Source: Mucilaginibacter rigui
GTDB taxonomy: Bacteria > Bacteroidota > Bacteroidia > Sphingobacteriales > Sphingobacteriaceae
Direction: 5' to 3'
Length of the DNA stretch: 64,000 nucleotides
Assembly: GCF_014773275.1 (NCBI RefSeq)
Contig: NZ_JACWMW010000003.1
Location: 620,001 to 684,000, forward strand
Shown here: positions 8,088-17,631 of the stretch, piece by piece
Position numbering within the stretch: position 1 is the first letter of the stretch
Layout: each line of letters opens with the position of its first letter
Made by a program: the position numbers and the translations under genes
Notes under the pieces: generated by a model
Told to the model about the DNA's origin: nothing
Databases searched by the model: none
Seen by the model: the letters and a program-made list of their open reading frames with translations, nothing else

Positions 8088-9206
8088 TTATAAGGCCTTT
8101 TCGTATATTCTGTAGGTTTTGTACTGGTCGCCGCCAATGGCTTCAATAGCACGGTTTACCATATCATTGTTTTCAAGTGTCCATGATGCTTCGGCGTATT
8201 TTAAGCCCTTACGCCTGTATTCTTTTATAATGCTGCCATAAAGGCTGGCTTCGATACCTAACTTGCGGTAACCATCTATTACACCCAAAAGCATAATACG
8301 TATACCGGTGATCTTCTTTTTGTTTAATAAAAGCTTAAAGATACCTGTAGGCAATAACCGGCCTTTTTTAATGGTTTTAAGGATCTGGTTAATATCTGGT
8401 ATTGCTACACCGAAGCCAACAATTTTACCATCCTGCTCGGCCACTAAGGCAAAATCAGGGTCTAATATCATTTTAAGGTCTTTTGCTGTGTAGTCAAACT
8501 CCTCATTGGTCATGGGGAAAAAGCCAAGGTTTTTATCCCATGCTTTATTATATACATCGCGCAGGGCATTAGCCTCCTGCTTAAAGTTCTTCAGGTTTAT
8601 TTTACGGATAACAATGTTGCTGTTACGTTTAAGCCGATCCTGCAACATATCCAGCATCCTTAATGATTTATCGTTGTAGTTAGCGCCATCCCAGTACCAG
8701 GCCAGCAGGTCGGTTTGTTTTTTGAAACCGGCATTTTCCAGTAAGGTGATGTAGTATTCGGGGTTGTAAGGCATCATTACTACCGGCGACCGGTCAAACC
8801 CTTTAATCAAAAGGCCGCAAACCTCGTTGGTGCTTGGGTTTACAGGGCCAACAATATTAGTGGCACCTTTTTGCTTAACCCAATCAATAGCTGCATTAAT
8901 TAATAAATTTGCTGTCTCCTGATCATTAATAACATCAAAAAAGCCAAAAAAACCATCGCTAACGTTGTTAAACGCGTTGTGATTGGTGTTGAAAATTGCT
9001 GCGATACGCCCAACAACCTTATCGCCATCATAAGCTAAAAAAGTTTGTAATGATGAATGTTTGTGAAAAGGGTGCGTGGTTAGCAGGTCCTTTTGTGCAA
9101 TAAATAGTTCGGGTACGTAAAGTGGGTCGTTTTTGTACAGATCATGCGGGAAGTCAATAAAAGTAGCAAGTTCTTTTTTCGACTGTACCGGAACAATTTT
9201 TTTCAT
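8088..9206 (-). CDS. GNAT-fold acyltransferase, candidate ceramide synthase
   Basis: Cytoplasmic protein of 372 residues with a GNAT-type fold, much longer than a simple acetyltransferase. Visible segments include VVGRIAAIFN near 64-73, GFFGFFDVIND near 85-95, GPVNPSTNEVCG near 120-131, then a second GNAT-like half with FALVAEQDGKIVGFGVAIPD and the C-terminal GIEASLYGSIIKEYRRKG. It follows serine palmitoyltransferase by 60 bases on the same strand. Known: bacterial ceramide synthase (bCerS, described in Caulobacter) is a GNAT-type N-acyltransferase belonging to the sphingolipid gene set. I infer that this gene acylates sphinganine or 3-ketosphinganine. The family match is by eye only. Confidence 0.6.
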   Translation of the reverse strand: MKKIVPVQSKKELATFIDFPHDLYKNDPLYVPELFIAQKDLLTTHPFHKHSSLQTFLAYDGDKVVGRIAAIFNTNHNAFNNVSDGFFGFFDVINDQETANLLINAAIDWVKQKGATNIVGPVNPSTNEVCGLLIKGFDRSPVVMMPYNPEYYITLLENAGFKKQTDLLAWYWDGANYNDKSLRMLDMLQDRLKRNSNIVIRKINLKNFKQEANALRDVYNKAWDKNLGFFPMTNEEFDYTAKDLKMILDPDFALVAEQDGKIVGFGVAIPDINQILKTIKKGRLLPTGIFKLLLNKKKITGIRIMLLGVIDGYRKLGIEASLYGSIIKEYRRKGLKYAEASWTLENNDMVNRAIEAIGGDQYKTYRIYEKAL

Positions 9207-9220
9207 TGTTGATGTTGGGT

Positions 9221-9256
9221 TAATACCGGTACTATGCAGGCAGTAGTACCGGTATA
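9221..9256. other. Hairpin between serine palmitoyltransferase and GNAT gene
   Basis: The intergenic 60 bases contain an inverted repeat, TAATACCGGTACTA paired with TAGTACCGGTAT across a short loop. There is no run of T on the minus strand after the stem, so it is unlikely to be a full terminator. It may be an mRNA-processing or stability element within the operon. Confidence 0.55.
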
Positions 9257-9266
9257 TTTAAAGAGT

Positions 9267-10478
<1,212 letters not shown>

Positions 10479-10822
10479 TTATAAACACTGCTTAAATTTT
10501 TTGTAAAAATACCATGAATAAGCTTATAACTTGCATGGAGAATGTAAATTTTTTACACACTACCTTAATAGTACGTTAATATACTTCCATCAGGCAAATT
10601 AATTAAATTTTTTATTTATTCCCCACCACTATTTTACATTTTGTTTGAAAAAGTTGAAAATCGTGCCAATTATCATTCAAATCTCCTAATTAGGTAAAAT
10701 TTCTGTTGTGTGTTTTTTATTAAAATAGAATAATCTCATATTCGCATCCCTGTTAATAACATCGAAAATAAAGAGAACCTTTCTTTAAATTTTTCGTTTT
10801 TATATGTTACTTTCAATCATTT
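10479..10822. other. Divergent intergenic region, spt / efflux operon
   Basis: 344 bases of AT-rich sequence between two divergent genes; it must hold both promoters. On the minus strand the closest -7 match is TTAATTTG at 10592-10599, one mismatch from TAnnTTTG. No clean -7 element precedes tolC. I see no RNA gene, repeat or small ORF worth reporting. Confidence 0.5.
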
Positions 10823-12175
10823 ATGAAAAAACTACGCTACTTATTCCTCTCTAATATACTAATTTTTTCGCCGGTAATACTATTTGCCCAAACGGCTTCA
10901 GATACAACAACTGCTGTAGTAACGTTAAAACAAAGTATTGATTTTGCCCTGCGTAACCAACCACAACTTAAACAGGCAAATATTGACGAGCAAATTAACG
11001 AACGCGATATTAAGATAAGTTTATCAAATTGGTTGCCACAAATTAGTACAACAGGCCAGTATCAGCATTATTTTCAGAGGCCCGCACAGGTTGCAGCTGG
11101 TACCGGAACAGGGACAGGTAGCGGTTCAGGACAAAATTTAGCTATAGCCCATAATGTATCCAGCCTGGGCGCACAGGCCAGCCAGGTTATATATAATAAC
11201 GATGTGTTACAAGCATCGCGTGCATCAAAATATTCAAGGCAGTACTATAAGCAGAATACCGAAAGCAGCAAGATTGATGTTGTATCTGATGTGAGCAAGG
11301 CATTTTATGATGTACTGTTATCACAACGCCAACTGGATATTATTAAGGAGGATATTATAAGGCTTCGCCGCAGTTTAAAGGATGCCTATTCCCGTTACCA
11401 GGCAGGTGTGGTTGATAAAACAGACTATAAACAAGCAACCATCGCATTAAATAACTCGCTTGCATCGCAAAAGCAAATACAGGAAGCTATAAAAAGCAAA
11501 ACCGCTTTATTGAAACAGATAATGGGTTTTAACCCCAACAGGCAGTTAAGCCTTTCATATGATTCGGCACGTTTACAAAGCGAGGCTGTTATTGACACCA
11601 ACCAGGTTTTAAATTATACAAACCGTATTGAATATCAATTACTGCAAACGCAAAAAAACTTGCTTAACTTAAATATATCCTATTATAAATGGGGCTGGCT
11701 GCCATCGTTATCTGCCGTTGGCGGATATAGCCTGGGGTACTTTAATGATAGTTTCTCTAAAATGTATAAGGATGCATTCCCAACATCATTCGCAGGGCTT
11801 TCTTTATCTATCCCGATTTTTACAGGTGGTAAACGTTTACAAAACCTGGCCAAGGCACGCTTACAGGTAGAGCGTTCAGATCTTGACCTGGTGAACAGCC
11901 GTAACGCAATTAATACAGAATATACACAGGCGCTGGCAAATTATAAAAGCAGCTATTATAACTGGCAAACGCTTAACGAGAACGTTACACTTGCCAAAGA
12001 TGTATATAAGGTTGTAGACCTGCAGTACCGCGAGGGGATTAAAACATACCTTGATGTTATTGTATCGCAAGCCGACTTGCGCACAGCCGAACTGAATTAT
12101 TATAACGCACTGTTCCAATTACTATCAAGCAAAATAGACCTGGAAAAAGCTTTGGGTACATTGCCAACAGAGTAA
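10823..12175 (+). CDS. TolC-family outer-membrane efflux protein
   Basis: Outer-membrane channel subunit of a tripartite efflux pump, 450 residues. A signal peptide (1-23, ending LFAQ) is followed by two OEP repeats rich in long coiled-coil helices: TLKQSIDFALRNQPQLKQA near 33-51 in the first and YREGIKTYLDVIVSQADLRTAELNYY near the end of the second. A glycine/threonine/serine-rich loop (about 95-104) lies in the first half and could be an external or gating loop. It is first in an operon with an adaptor (42-base gap) and an RND pump. Confidence 0.9.
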   Translation: MKKLRYLFLSNILIFSPVILFAQTASDTTTAVVTLKQSIDFALRNQPQLKQANIDEQINERDIKISLSNWLPQISTTGQYQHYFQRPAQVAAGTGTGTGSGSGQNLAIAHNVSSLGAQASQVIYNNDVLQASRASKYSRQYYKQNTESSKIDVVSDVSKAFYDVLLSQRQLDIIKEDIIRLRRSLKDAYSRYQAGVVDKTDYKQATIALNNSLASQKQIQEAIKSKTALLKQIMGFNPNRQLSLSYDSARLQSEAVIDTNQVLNYTNRIEYQLLQTQKNLLNLNISYYKWGWLPSLSAVGGYSLGYFNDSFSKMYKDAFPTSFAGLSLSIPIFTGGKRLQNLAKARLQVERSDLDLVNSRNAINTEYTQALANYKSSYYNWQTLNENVTLAKDVYKVVDLQYREGIKTYLDVIVSQADLRTAELNYYNALFQLLSSKIDLEKALGTLPTE

Positions 12176-12216
12176 AAAAAATTATCATCATCATCACACA
12201 TTCGACAACTTATAAC

Positions 12217-13365
12217 ATGAAAAATACATATATCTACTGCATTGCTGCCATGGCATTACTAACAGTTTCGTCATGCGGTAGCAAAGGGCCTAAACAGGAT
12301 GCTGCGCCGCCTGCAACACCGGTAAACGTTACTGAAGCAAAAAAGGCCGATGCCATATATTATGATAAATACCAGGGAACCGTTGTTGCATTAAATTCAG
12401 TTGAATTACGCAGCCAGGTTAGCGGCTTTATTACCGGCATATTTTTTAAAGAAGGTGACGTAGTAACTAAAGGTGCACCATTGTATGAGATAGACCGCCG
12501 CAAATATGTAGCTGCTTATGAGCAGGCCAAGGCCAACTTATTAAGTGCCAAAGCAAACCTGAGCAAAGCACAGAAAGATATTGACCGCTATAACATGTTG
12601 TTGAAAAACGATGCGGTAGCGCGCCAAACGGTTGACCAGGCTACCGCTGCGTTCGAAACCAGCCAAAGCCAGGTTGCTGTTGCGCAGGCAGGTGTTTCTT
12701 CTGCCGCTACGGATCTTTCTTATGCTACAATAAGGGCACCATTTACAGGCCGTATAGGCATATCACAGGTTAAACTGGGTGCGCAGGTTTCGCCAGGTAC
12801 TACATTGTTAAATACAATATCAACAGGTAACCCCATTGGTGTTGATGTTGTGATAAACGAACAAGACATCAGCCGTTTTTATAAAATACAAAAAGCAGGT
12901 ACCGATACCACTTTCAGGTTACAGTTGCCGGATGGAACAACCTTTAACAAAACCGGGAAGATATTTGCTATTGACCGCGGCGTAAATGACCAAACAGGTA
13001 CTATTAAAGTGCGTGTACAATTCCCAAATGAACATGATGAACTGAAAGACGGAATGAGCTGTGTATTGCAGGTACTTAACGATAACTCGGGCGACCGCGT
13101 GCAGATACCTTACAAAGCGATAACCGAGCAGATGGGTGAATTTTTTGTGTTTATATCTAAAGATACCATTGCCGAACAACGTAAAGTAAAGATAGGGCAG
13201 CGCATTCAAAGTAATGTTATTGTGTTGGATGGCGTTAAACCGGGCGAAAAGGTTATTACCGAAGGTTTCCAAAGGTTGCGTGATGGTGGCAAGATAACCC
13301 TTGGCCCGCCTGCTGGCGCTGCACCGGCAGGGAAAGATGGTAAAAGTGCACCTGCTGCAAAATAA
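12217..13365 (+). CDS. RND efflux periplasmic adaptor (MFP) lipoprotein
   Basis: 382-residue membrane-fusion protein linking an inner-membrane RND pump to TolC. The N-terminus ends in a lipobox (LLTVSSC), so the mature protein is lipid-anchored. Lipoyl-domain halves are visible as VELRSQVSGFITGIFFKEGD (about 62-81) and ATIRAPFTGRIG near 169-180, separated by a coiled-coil hairpin rich in Ala, Lys and Gln. The tail is low-complexity Gly/Ala/Pro/Lys. It is the middle gene of the operon, 77 bases before the pump gene. Confidence 0.9.
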   Translation: MKNTYIYCIAAMALLTVSSCGSKGPKQDAAPPATPVNVTEAKKADAIYYDKYQGTVVALNSVELRSQVSGFITGIFFKEGDVVTKGAPLYEIDRRKYVAAYEQAKANLLSAKANLSKAQKDIDRYNMLLKNDAVARQTVDQATAAFETSQSQVAVAQAGVSSAATDLSYATIRAPFTGRIGISQVKLGAQVSPGTTLLNTISTGNPIGVDVVINEQDISRFYKIQKAGTDTTFRLQLPDGTTFNKTGKIFAIDRGVNDQTGTIKVRVQFPNEHDELKDGMSCVLQVLNDNSGDRVQIPYKAITEQMGEFFVFISKDTIAEQRKVKIGQRIQSNVIVLDGVKPGEKVITEGFQRLRDGGKITLGPPAGAAPAGKDGKSAPAAK

Positions 13366-13442
13366 TTAATTGGATATATCCCATAATAGGATAAGCTAAG
13401 CGGGGTATTTACCCCGAAATACATAAGCAAAAGACATAAATA

Positions 13443-16400
13443 ATGATCGCAGATACTTTTATAAAACGCCCGGTAACCGCAATTGTAATATCGCTGGTAA
13501 TACTGATCGTTGGGATGCTGGCCATATCGAGCCTTCCAATTGGGCAATACCCGGAAATTACACCGCCAACGGTACAGGTAACCGGTACTTACACCGGTGC
13601 CGATGCTTTAACAGTTGAGCAAACCGTAGCTACACCGGTAGAGGTACAGGTAAACGGTACCCCGGGTATGACCTACCTGCAAAGTAATAGCACCGGCAAC
13701 GGTGCCATGAGCATGACCGTTAACTTTGAGGTTGGTACCGATATTAATAATGCCGCGCTTGATGTGCAGAACCGTGTAGGTATTGCTTTACCAACCCTGC
13801 CGCAAGAGGTACAGCGTTTAGGCATGATCGTGCGTAAACGTAACCCAAGTATATTAATGCTTGTGGCTATGTACTCGCCAAAAGGAACGCATGATGTAAC
13901 TTTTACAGATAACTATACCAACGTGTTTATAAAGGATGCGTTACTGCGTACCAAAGGTGTGGGCGACGTATTTACCCGTGCTGACGATTTTAGTATGCGG
14001 TTGTGGTTAAAGCCGGATAAGCTGGCCGCTTTAAATATGACGGCGGCAGATGTTACCGCTGCTTTAACCGAGCAAAACGCGCAGGTAGCAGCAGGTACGG
14101 TAGGTGCAACCCCGCAAATGAAAGGGCAAACCTTTGAATATTCTGTATTGGTTAAAGGCCGTTTAACAGATAAATCGGAATTTGAGAATGTTGTTGTTAA
14201 AACTATACCACAAACAGGTGCTGTTGTGCATTTAAAGGATGTAGCCCGTGTTGAGCTTGGTAAATTTAACTACTCAGGAAACTCATTTGTTGATGGTAAA
14301 AGAGCATCGTATCTGTTAATATACCAGGCGCCGGGCAGTAACGCTATAGAAACTGCCGATAACGTAACCGCTACCATGAACGAGCTTAAAAAAGCTTTTC
14401 CTACTGATATTGATTATGTTGTCCCTTTTGAGTCGGTTACGGTAGTAAAGGTGTCCCTTCACGAGGTTATCGAAACTTTGGTTATAGCCCTTGCACTTGT
14501 AATTGTGGTAGTGTTTTTATTCCTGCAAAACTGGCGTACAACCCTTATCCCGGTACTGGCTATCCCGGTATCAATTGTGGGTACGTTCATTTTCTTTATC
14601 CCGCTGGGCTTTACCATTAATACCTTAACGCTGTTTGGGTTTGTACTGGCCATTGGTATTGTGGTAGATGATGCCATTGTGGTGGTAGAAGCCGTACAAC
14701 ATTATATGGACGAGAAGGGCATGTCGCCTAAAGAGGCCACGGAACATGCCATGCGCGATATATCTGCACCGGTAATTGCCATAGCGTTGATTTTGGCAGC
14801 TGTGTTTGTGCCGGTAGGTTTTGTACCGGGTATAGTTGGCCGGTTATATCAACAATTTGCTATCACCATCGCCATATCGGTATTGATCTCGGCATTTGTA
14901 GCATTATCGCTTACGCCTGCATTATGTACCATATTATTACGTCCGCATAAAATAGATGAAAAATCGGGCGGTTTAAACAGGTTTTTCTATGTATTTAACC
15001 AATGGTTTGACAGGGTTACCGGCCGTTATCGTAACGCGGTAGATAAAGGTATCAAACACTCCAAATTCATTGTTATAATCCTTGTATGTATTATTATCGG
15101 TACCGTGCTCTTGTTTAAAGGAAAGCCATCAGGGTTTTTACCGCTGGAGGATGAGGGGCGTATTTACGTAACTTACGATTTGCCTGAAGGTTCATCAACC
15201 GAACGCACAGTTACCGTTTTGCACGAGATGATGGCTGTATTGGATAGCGTACCCGCTATTAACCACTACGCCGCTTTGGGCGGGTTAAATGCGGTTAACT
15301 TTGCTACAAAATCAAACAGCGCAACCATATTTGTCCAATTGAAACCGTGGGATGAGCGTAAAGACAAAAAAGACCAGTTAAATGGTGTTATTGCAACATT
15401 ACAGGGTAAACTGGCCAGGTTTAAAGAAGCCAGTGTGGTTGTGATCTCTCCGCCGGCAATTCCGGGTTTAGGTAACACGGGTGGTTTCTCTTTTATACTG
15501 CAGGAGAAAGAAGCAGGTGGCGATATTAAAAACTTTGAAAAGGTGTTGAATACTTTTGTGGCCGCTGTAAATAAACGCCCCGAAATTGCCAAGGCTTTCA
15601 CATTTTTTGGTGCGCATACACCTGCTTACCAGTTAACAATCGATAGGGAAAAAGCTAAAAAATTAGGTGTTAAAATATCTGATGTGAACAACACCCTGCA
15701 AACCTATATGGGTAGTTCATATATAAACGATTTCACCGTTTATGGACGTAACTTTAGGGTAGTTGCCCAGGCCGATACAAATTATCGTACTAATATTGAC
15801 AATATAGGGCAGTACTTTGTGCGTAACGAAGCCGGTGCTATGGTGCCACTAAGCACACTTACTACTTATAAGGTAATAGAAAATGCCCCGTTAATATCAC
15901 ACTATAACCTGTTCCGTTCTGCCGAGATAAATGGTAGCACCAAACCGGGCTTTAGTAGCGGCGACGCTATTACCGCCCTAAAAGAAGTTGCTGCCGAAAC
16001 ACTTCCGCAAGGTTATGGTTACGAGTTTTCGGGTTTAAGCCGCGAGGAGTTGTTATCGGGTTCAAAAACCGTTTACATATTTGCATTGTCAATAGGTTTC
16101 GTGTTCCTGTTCCTGGCTGCCTTGTACGAGAGCTGGTCTGTACCGTTTTCGGTACTTCTTGCTGTACCGCTTGGTGCGTTTGGTGCTATCCTGTTCCTTT
16201 GGTTTAAACCGGGGCTTACCAATAACGTTTACGCACAGATAGGTTTGATAACGCTGATAGGTTTGGCTGCCAAGAATGCCATCCTGATAGTGGAGTTTGC
16301 CAAAGAGCGTGTGGACAGGGGGATGAACCTCGAAAAAGCTACGCTGGAGGCAGTAAGGCTACGTTTAAGGCCTATTGTGATGACATCGATGGCATTCATC

Positions 16401-16622
16401 CTGGGGGTTTTACCATTGGTAATTGCATCTGGTGCGGGCGCACAGGCACGCCAAACAATTGGCTGGACAGTGTTTGGTGGTATGCTTGCCGCAACATCAC
16501 TGGCTATATTTATAGTGCCGGTATTGTATTACATCATTACCAAATTCTCCTATGGCGAAGCCAAACTCGCCGAAATGGAAAAAAGTTACAAACCGGATCC
16601 GGAGATAGACCCGGAAGTTTAA
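13443..16622 (+). CDS. RND multidrug efflux permease, HAE1 type
   Basis: Inner-membrane proton-driven drug exporter of the AcrB/MexB class, 1059 residues. It starts MIADTFIKRPVTA, the classic HAE1 N-terminus, followed by the first membrane helix and a large periplasmic porter domain. The proton-relay residues are visible: the paired Asp in helix 4 (AIGIVVDDAIVVVEA) and the Lys in helix 10 (LAAKNAILIVEFAKE). The gene order TolC-adaptor-pump is complete and there is no linked regulator. A near-perfect hairpin terminator follows directly. The substrate cannot be predicted; organic solvents, dyes and antibiotics are typical for the class. Confidence 0.95.
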   Translation: MIADTFIKRPVTAIVISLVILIVGMLAISSLPIGQYPEITPPTVQVTGTYTGADALTVEQTVATPVEVQVNGTPGMTYLQSNSTGNGAMSMTVNFEVGTDINNAALDVQNRVGIALPTLPQEVQRLGMIVRKRNPSILMLVAMYSPKGTHDVTFTDNYTNVFIKDALLRTKGVGDVFTRADDFSMRLWLKPDKLAALNMTAADVTAALTEQNAQVAAGTVGATPQMKGQTFEYSVLVKGRLTDKSEFENVVVKTIPQTGAVVHLKDVARVELGKFNYSGNSFVDGKRASYLLIYQAPGSNAIETADNVTATMNELKKAFPTDIDYVVPFESVTVVKVSLHEVIETLVIALALVIVVVFLFLQNWRTTLIPVLAIPVSIVGTFIFFIPLGFTINTLTLFGFVLAIGIVVDDAIVVVEAVQHYMDEKGMSPKEATEHAMRDISAPVIAIALILAAVFVPVGFVPGIVGRLYQQFAITIAISVLISAFVALSLTPALCTILLRPHKIDEKSGGLNRFFYVFNQWFDRVTGRYRNAVDKGIKHSKFIVIILVCIIIGTVLLFKGKPSGFLPLEDEGRIYVTYDLPEGSSTERTVTVLHEMMAVLDSVPAINHYAALGGLNAVNFATKSNSATIFVQLKPWDERKDKKDQLNGVIATLQGKLARFKEASVVVISPPAIPGLGNTGGFSFILQEKEAGGDIKNFEKVLNTFVAAVNKRPEIAKAFTFFGAHTPAYQLTIDREKAKKLGVKISDVNNTLQTYMGSSYINDFTVYGRNFRVVAQADTNYRTNIDNIGQYFVRNEAGAMVPLSTLTTYKVIENAPLISHYNLFRSAEINGSTKPGFSSGDAITALKEVAAETLPQGYGYEFSGLSREELLSGSKTVYIFALSIGFVFLFLAALYESWSVPFSVLLAVPLGAFGAILFLWFKPGLTNNVYAQIGLITLIGLAAKNAILIVEFAKERVDRGMNLEKATLEAVRLRLRPIVMTSMAFILGVLPLVIASGAGAQARQTIGWTVFGGMLAATSLAIFIVPVLYYIITKFSYGEAKLAEMEKSYKPDPEIDPEV

Positions 16623-16660
16623 AAGTAAAATGCCCCTTATTTAAGGGGCATTTTACTTTT
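16622..16660 (+). terminator. Terminator of the efflux operon
   Basis: Near-perfect inverted repeat AAAGTAAAATGCCCCTTA / TAAGGGGCATTTTACTTT with a two-base loop core, starting at the pump stop codon and ending in T-rich sequence. Confidence 0.9.
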
Positions 16661-16986
16661 AACACCATATTGGCATGAAATACAGATGAAATTTACCGCT
16701 CCCAAAACGTGTTATATAGATAACACTATACACTTCTGTAGCCAATCAAACACGTAAATTATGAAAGCTGGTAAAAATAATATTATATAAATTTAATAGG
16801 TACATCATTTACGAAACAGTGCATAACCAAGTTGATTATCAGTATATAAAAGCCATTTTTATAGTTAAAAAGATGGTTTTATTTCTACATAATAGTGTTT
16901 AATTATTAAAAAATAAAGGGCTATGGCAAAGTATTTGATTATAGCGGTGTATCACAATTAATAATTGTATTACTAAAAACACGACA
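16661..16986. other. Intergenic region upstream of barrel protein
   Basis: 326 bases, strongly AT-rich. It holds an imperfect hairpin near 16848-16878 (AAAAGCCATTTTT / AAAAAGATGGTTTT) and a near-match to the -7 element, AGTATTTG around 16930-16938, about 50 bases before the next start codon. No gene is visible. Confidence 0.45.
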
Positions 16987-17514
16987 ATGAAAAGAATGAC
17001 CAAACTAATAGCAGCAGCATTTACAGCAGCAGCTATATTTATCGGAACAAATGCAAATGCACAATCTACCCCAAAAAGCGCTTTACGCTTCGGTATAGGT
17101 CTTGAAGGTCTTGCACCAGTAGGCAACCTGCATGATGGCTCAAATATCGGTATCGGTGGTACAGCCCGTTTGCAATATGGTTTAGCCGACAACTTGGCTT
17201 TAACATTAACATCAGGTTACTATAACTTTTTTGGGAAAAAAATCCCGGGAACAGATGAAAATTATGATAATTTAGGTATCGTGCCTCTTAAAGCAGGTAT
17301 CAAAGCGTTTGTATCTCAGAACATTTATTTAGGTGCAGAAGTTGGTGCCGGTTTTGAGACACGCAGCAATGGAAATACCAAGTTAATTGCATCACCAGGT
17401 ATCGGTTGGGCTAACCAATCATGGGATATCGGTGCACGTTATGAAAACTTCTCTGGCCAAAGCAATAACTATGGTACAGTAGGTTTACGTATAGCTTACG
17501 GTTTCGGGTTGTAA
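16987..17514 (+). CDS. Small outer-membrane beta-barrel protein
   Basis: 175-residue exported protein. The signal peptide is about 1-25 (cut after ANAQ). The mature part consists of alternating hydrophobic strands separated by short turns (RFGIGLEGLAPVGNL, LALTLTSGYYNFFG, NIYLGAEVGAGFETRS) and ends with a hydrophobic AYGFGL strand, fitting a small eight-stranded OmpW/OmpX-like barrel. No specific function can be assigned. It is a single gene flanked by terminators on both sides. Confidence 0.75.
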   Translation: MKRMTKLIAAAFTAAAIFIGTNANAQSTPKSALRFGIGLEGLAPVGNLHDGSNIGIGGTARLQYGLADNLALTLTSGYYNFFGKKIPGTDENYDNLGIVPLKAGIKAFVSQNIYLGAEVGAGFETRSNGNTKLIASPGIGWANQSWDIGARYENFSGQSNNYGTVGLRIAYGFGL

Positions 17515-17540
17515 TTTTATAGCTGAAACACTTACTTAGA

Positions 17541-17575
17541 AAAAGCTCGTTATCCACAAGATGACGAGCTTTTTT
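17541..17575 (+). terminator. Terminator after barrel protein
   Basis: Inverted repeat AAAAGCTCGT / ACGAGCTTTT with a 13-base loop, followed by T residues. Confidence 0.85.
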
Positions 17576-17595
17576 CGTATAACGAATTAATTATT

Positions 17596-17603
17596 TAACT
17601 TTG
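17596..17603 (+). promoter_or_regulatory. -7 element TAACTTTG for the unknown lipoprotein
   Basis: Exact match to the Bacteroidota -7 consensus TAnnTTTG, about 28 bases before the ATG at 17632. No convincing -33 TTG is seen at normal spacing. Confidence 0.55.
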
Positions 17604-17631
17604 ACGAATATAAAATATCTAATAAATAATT

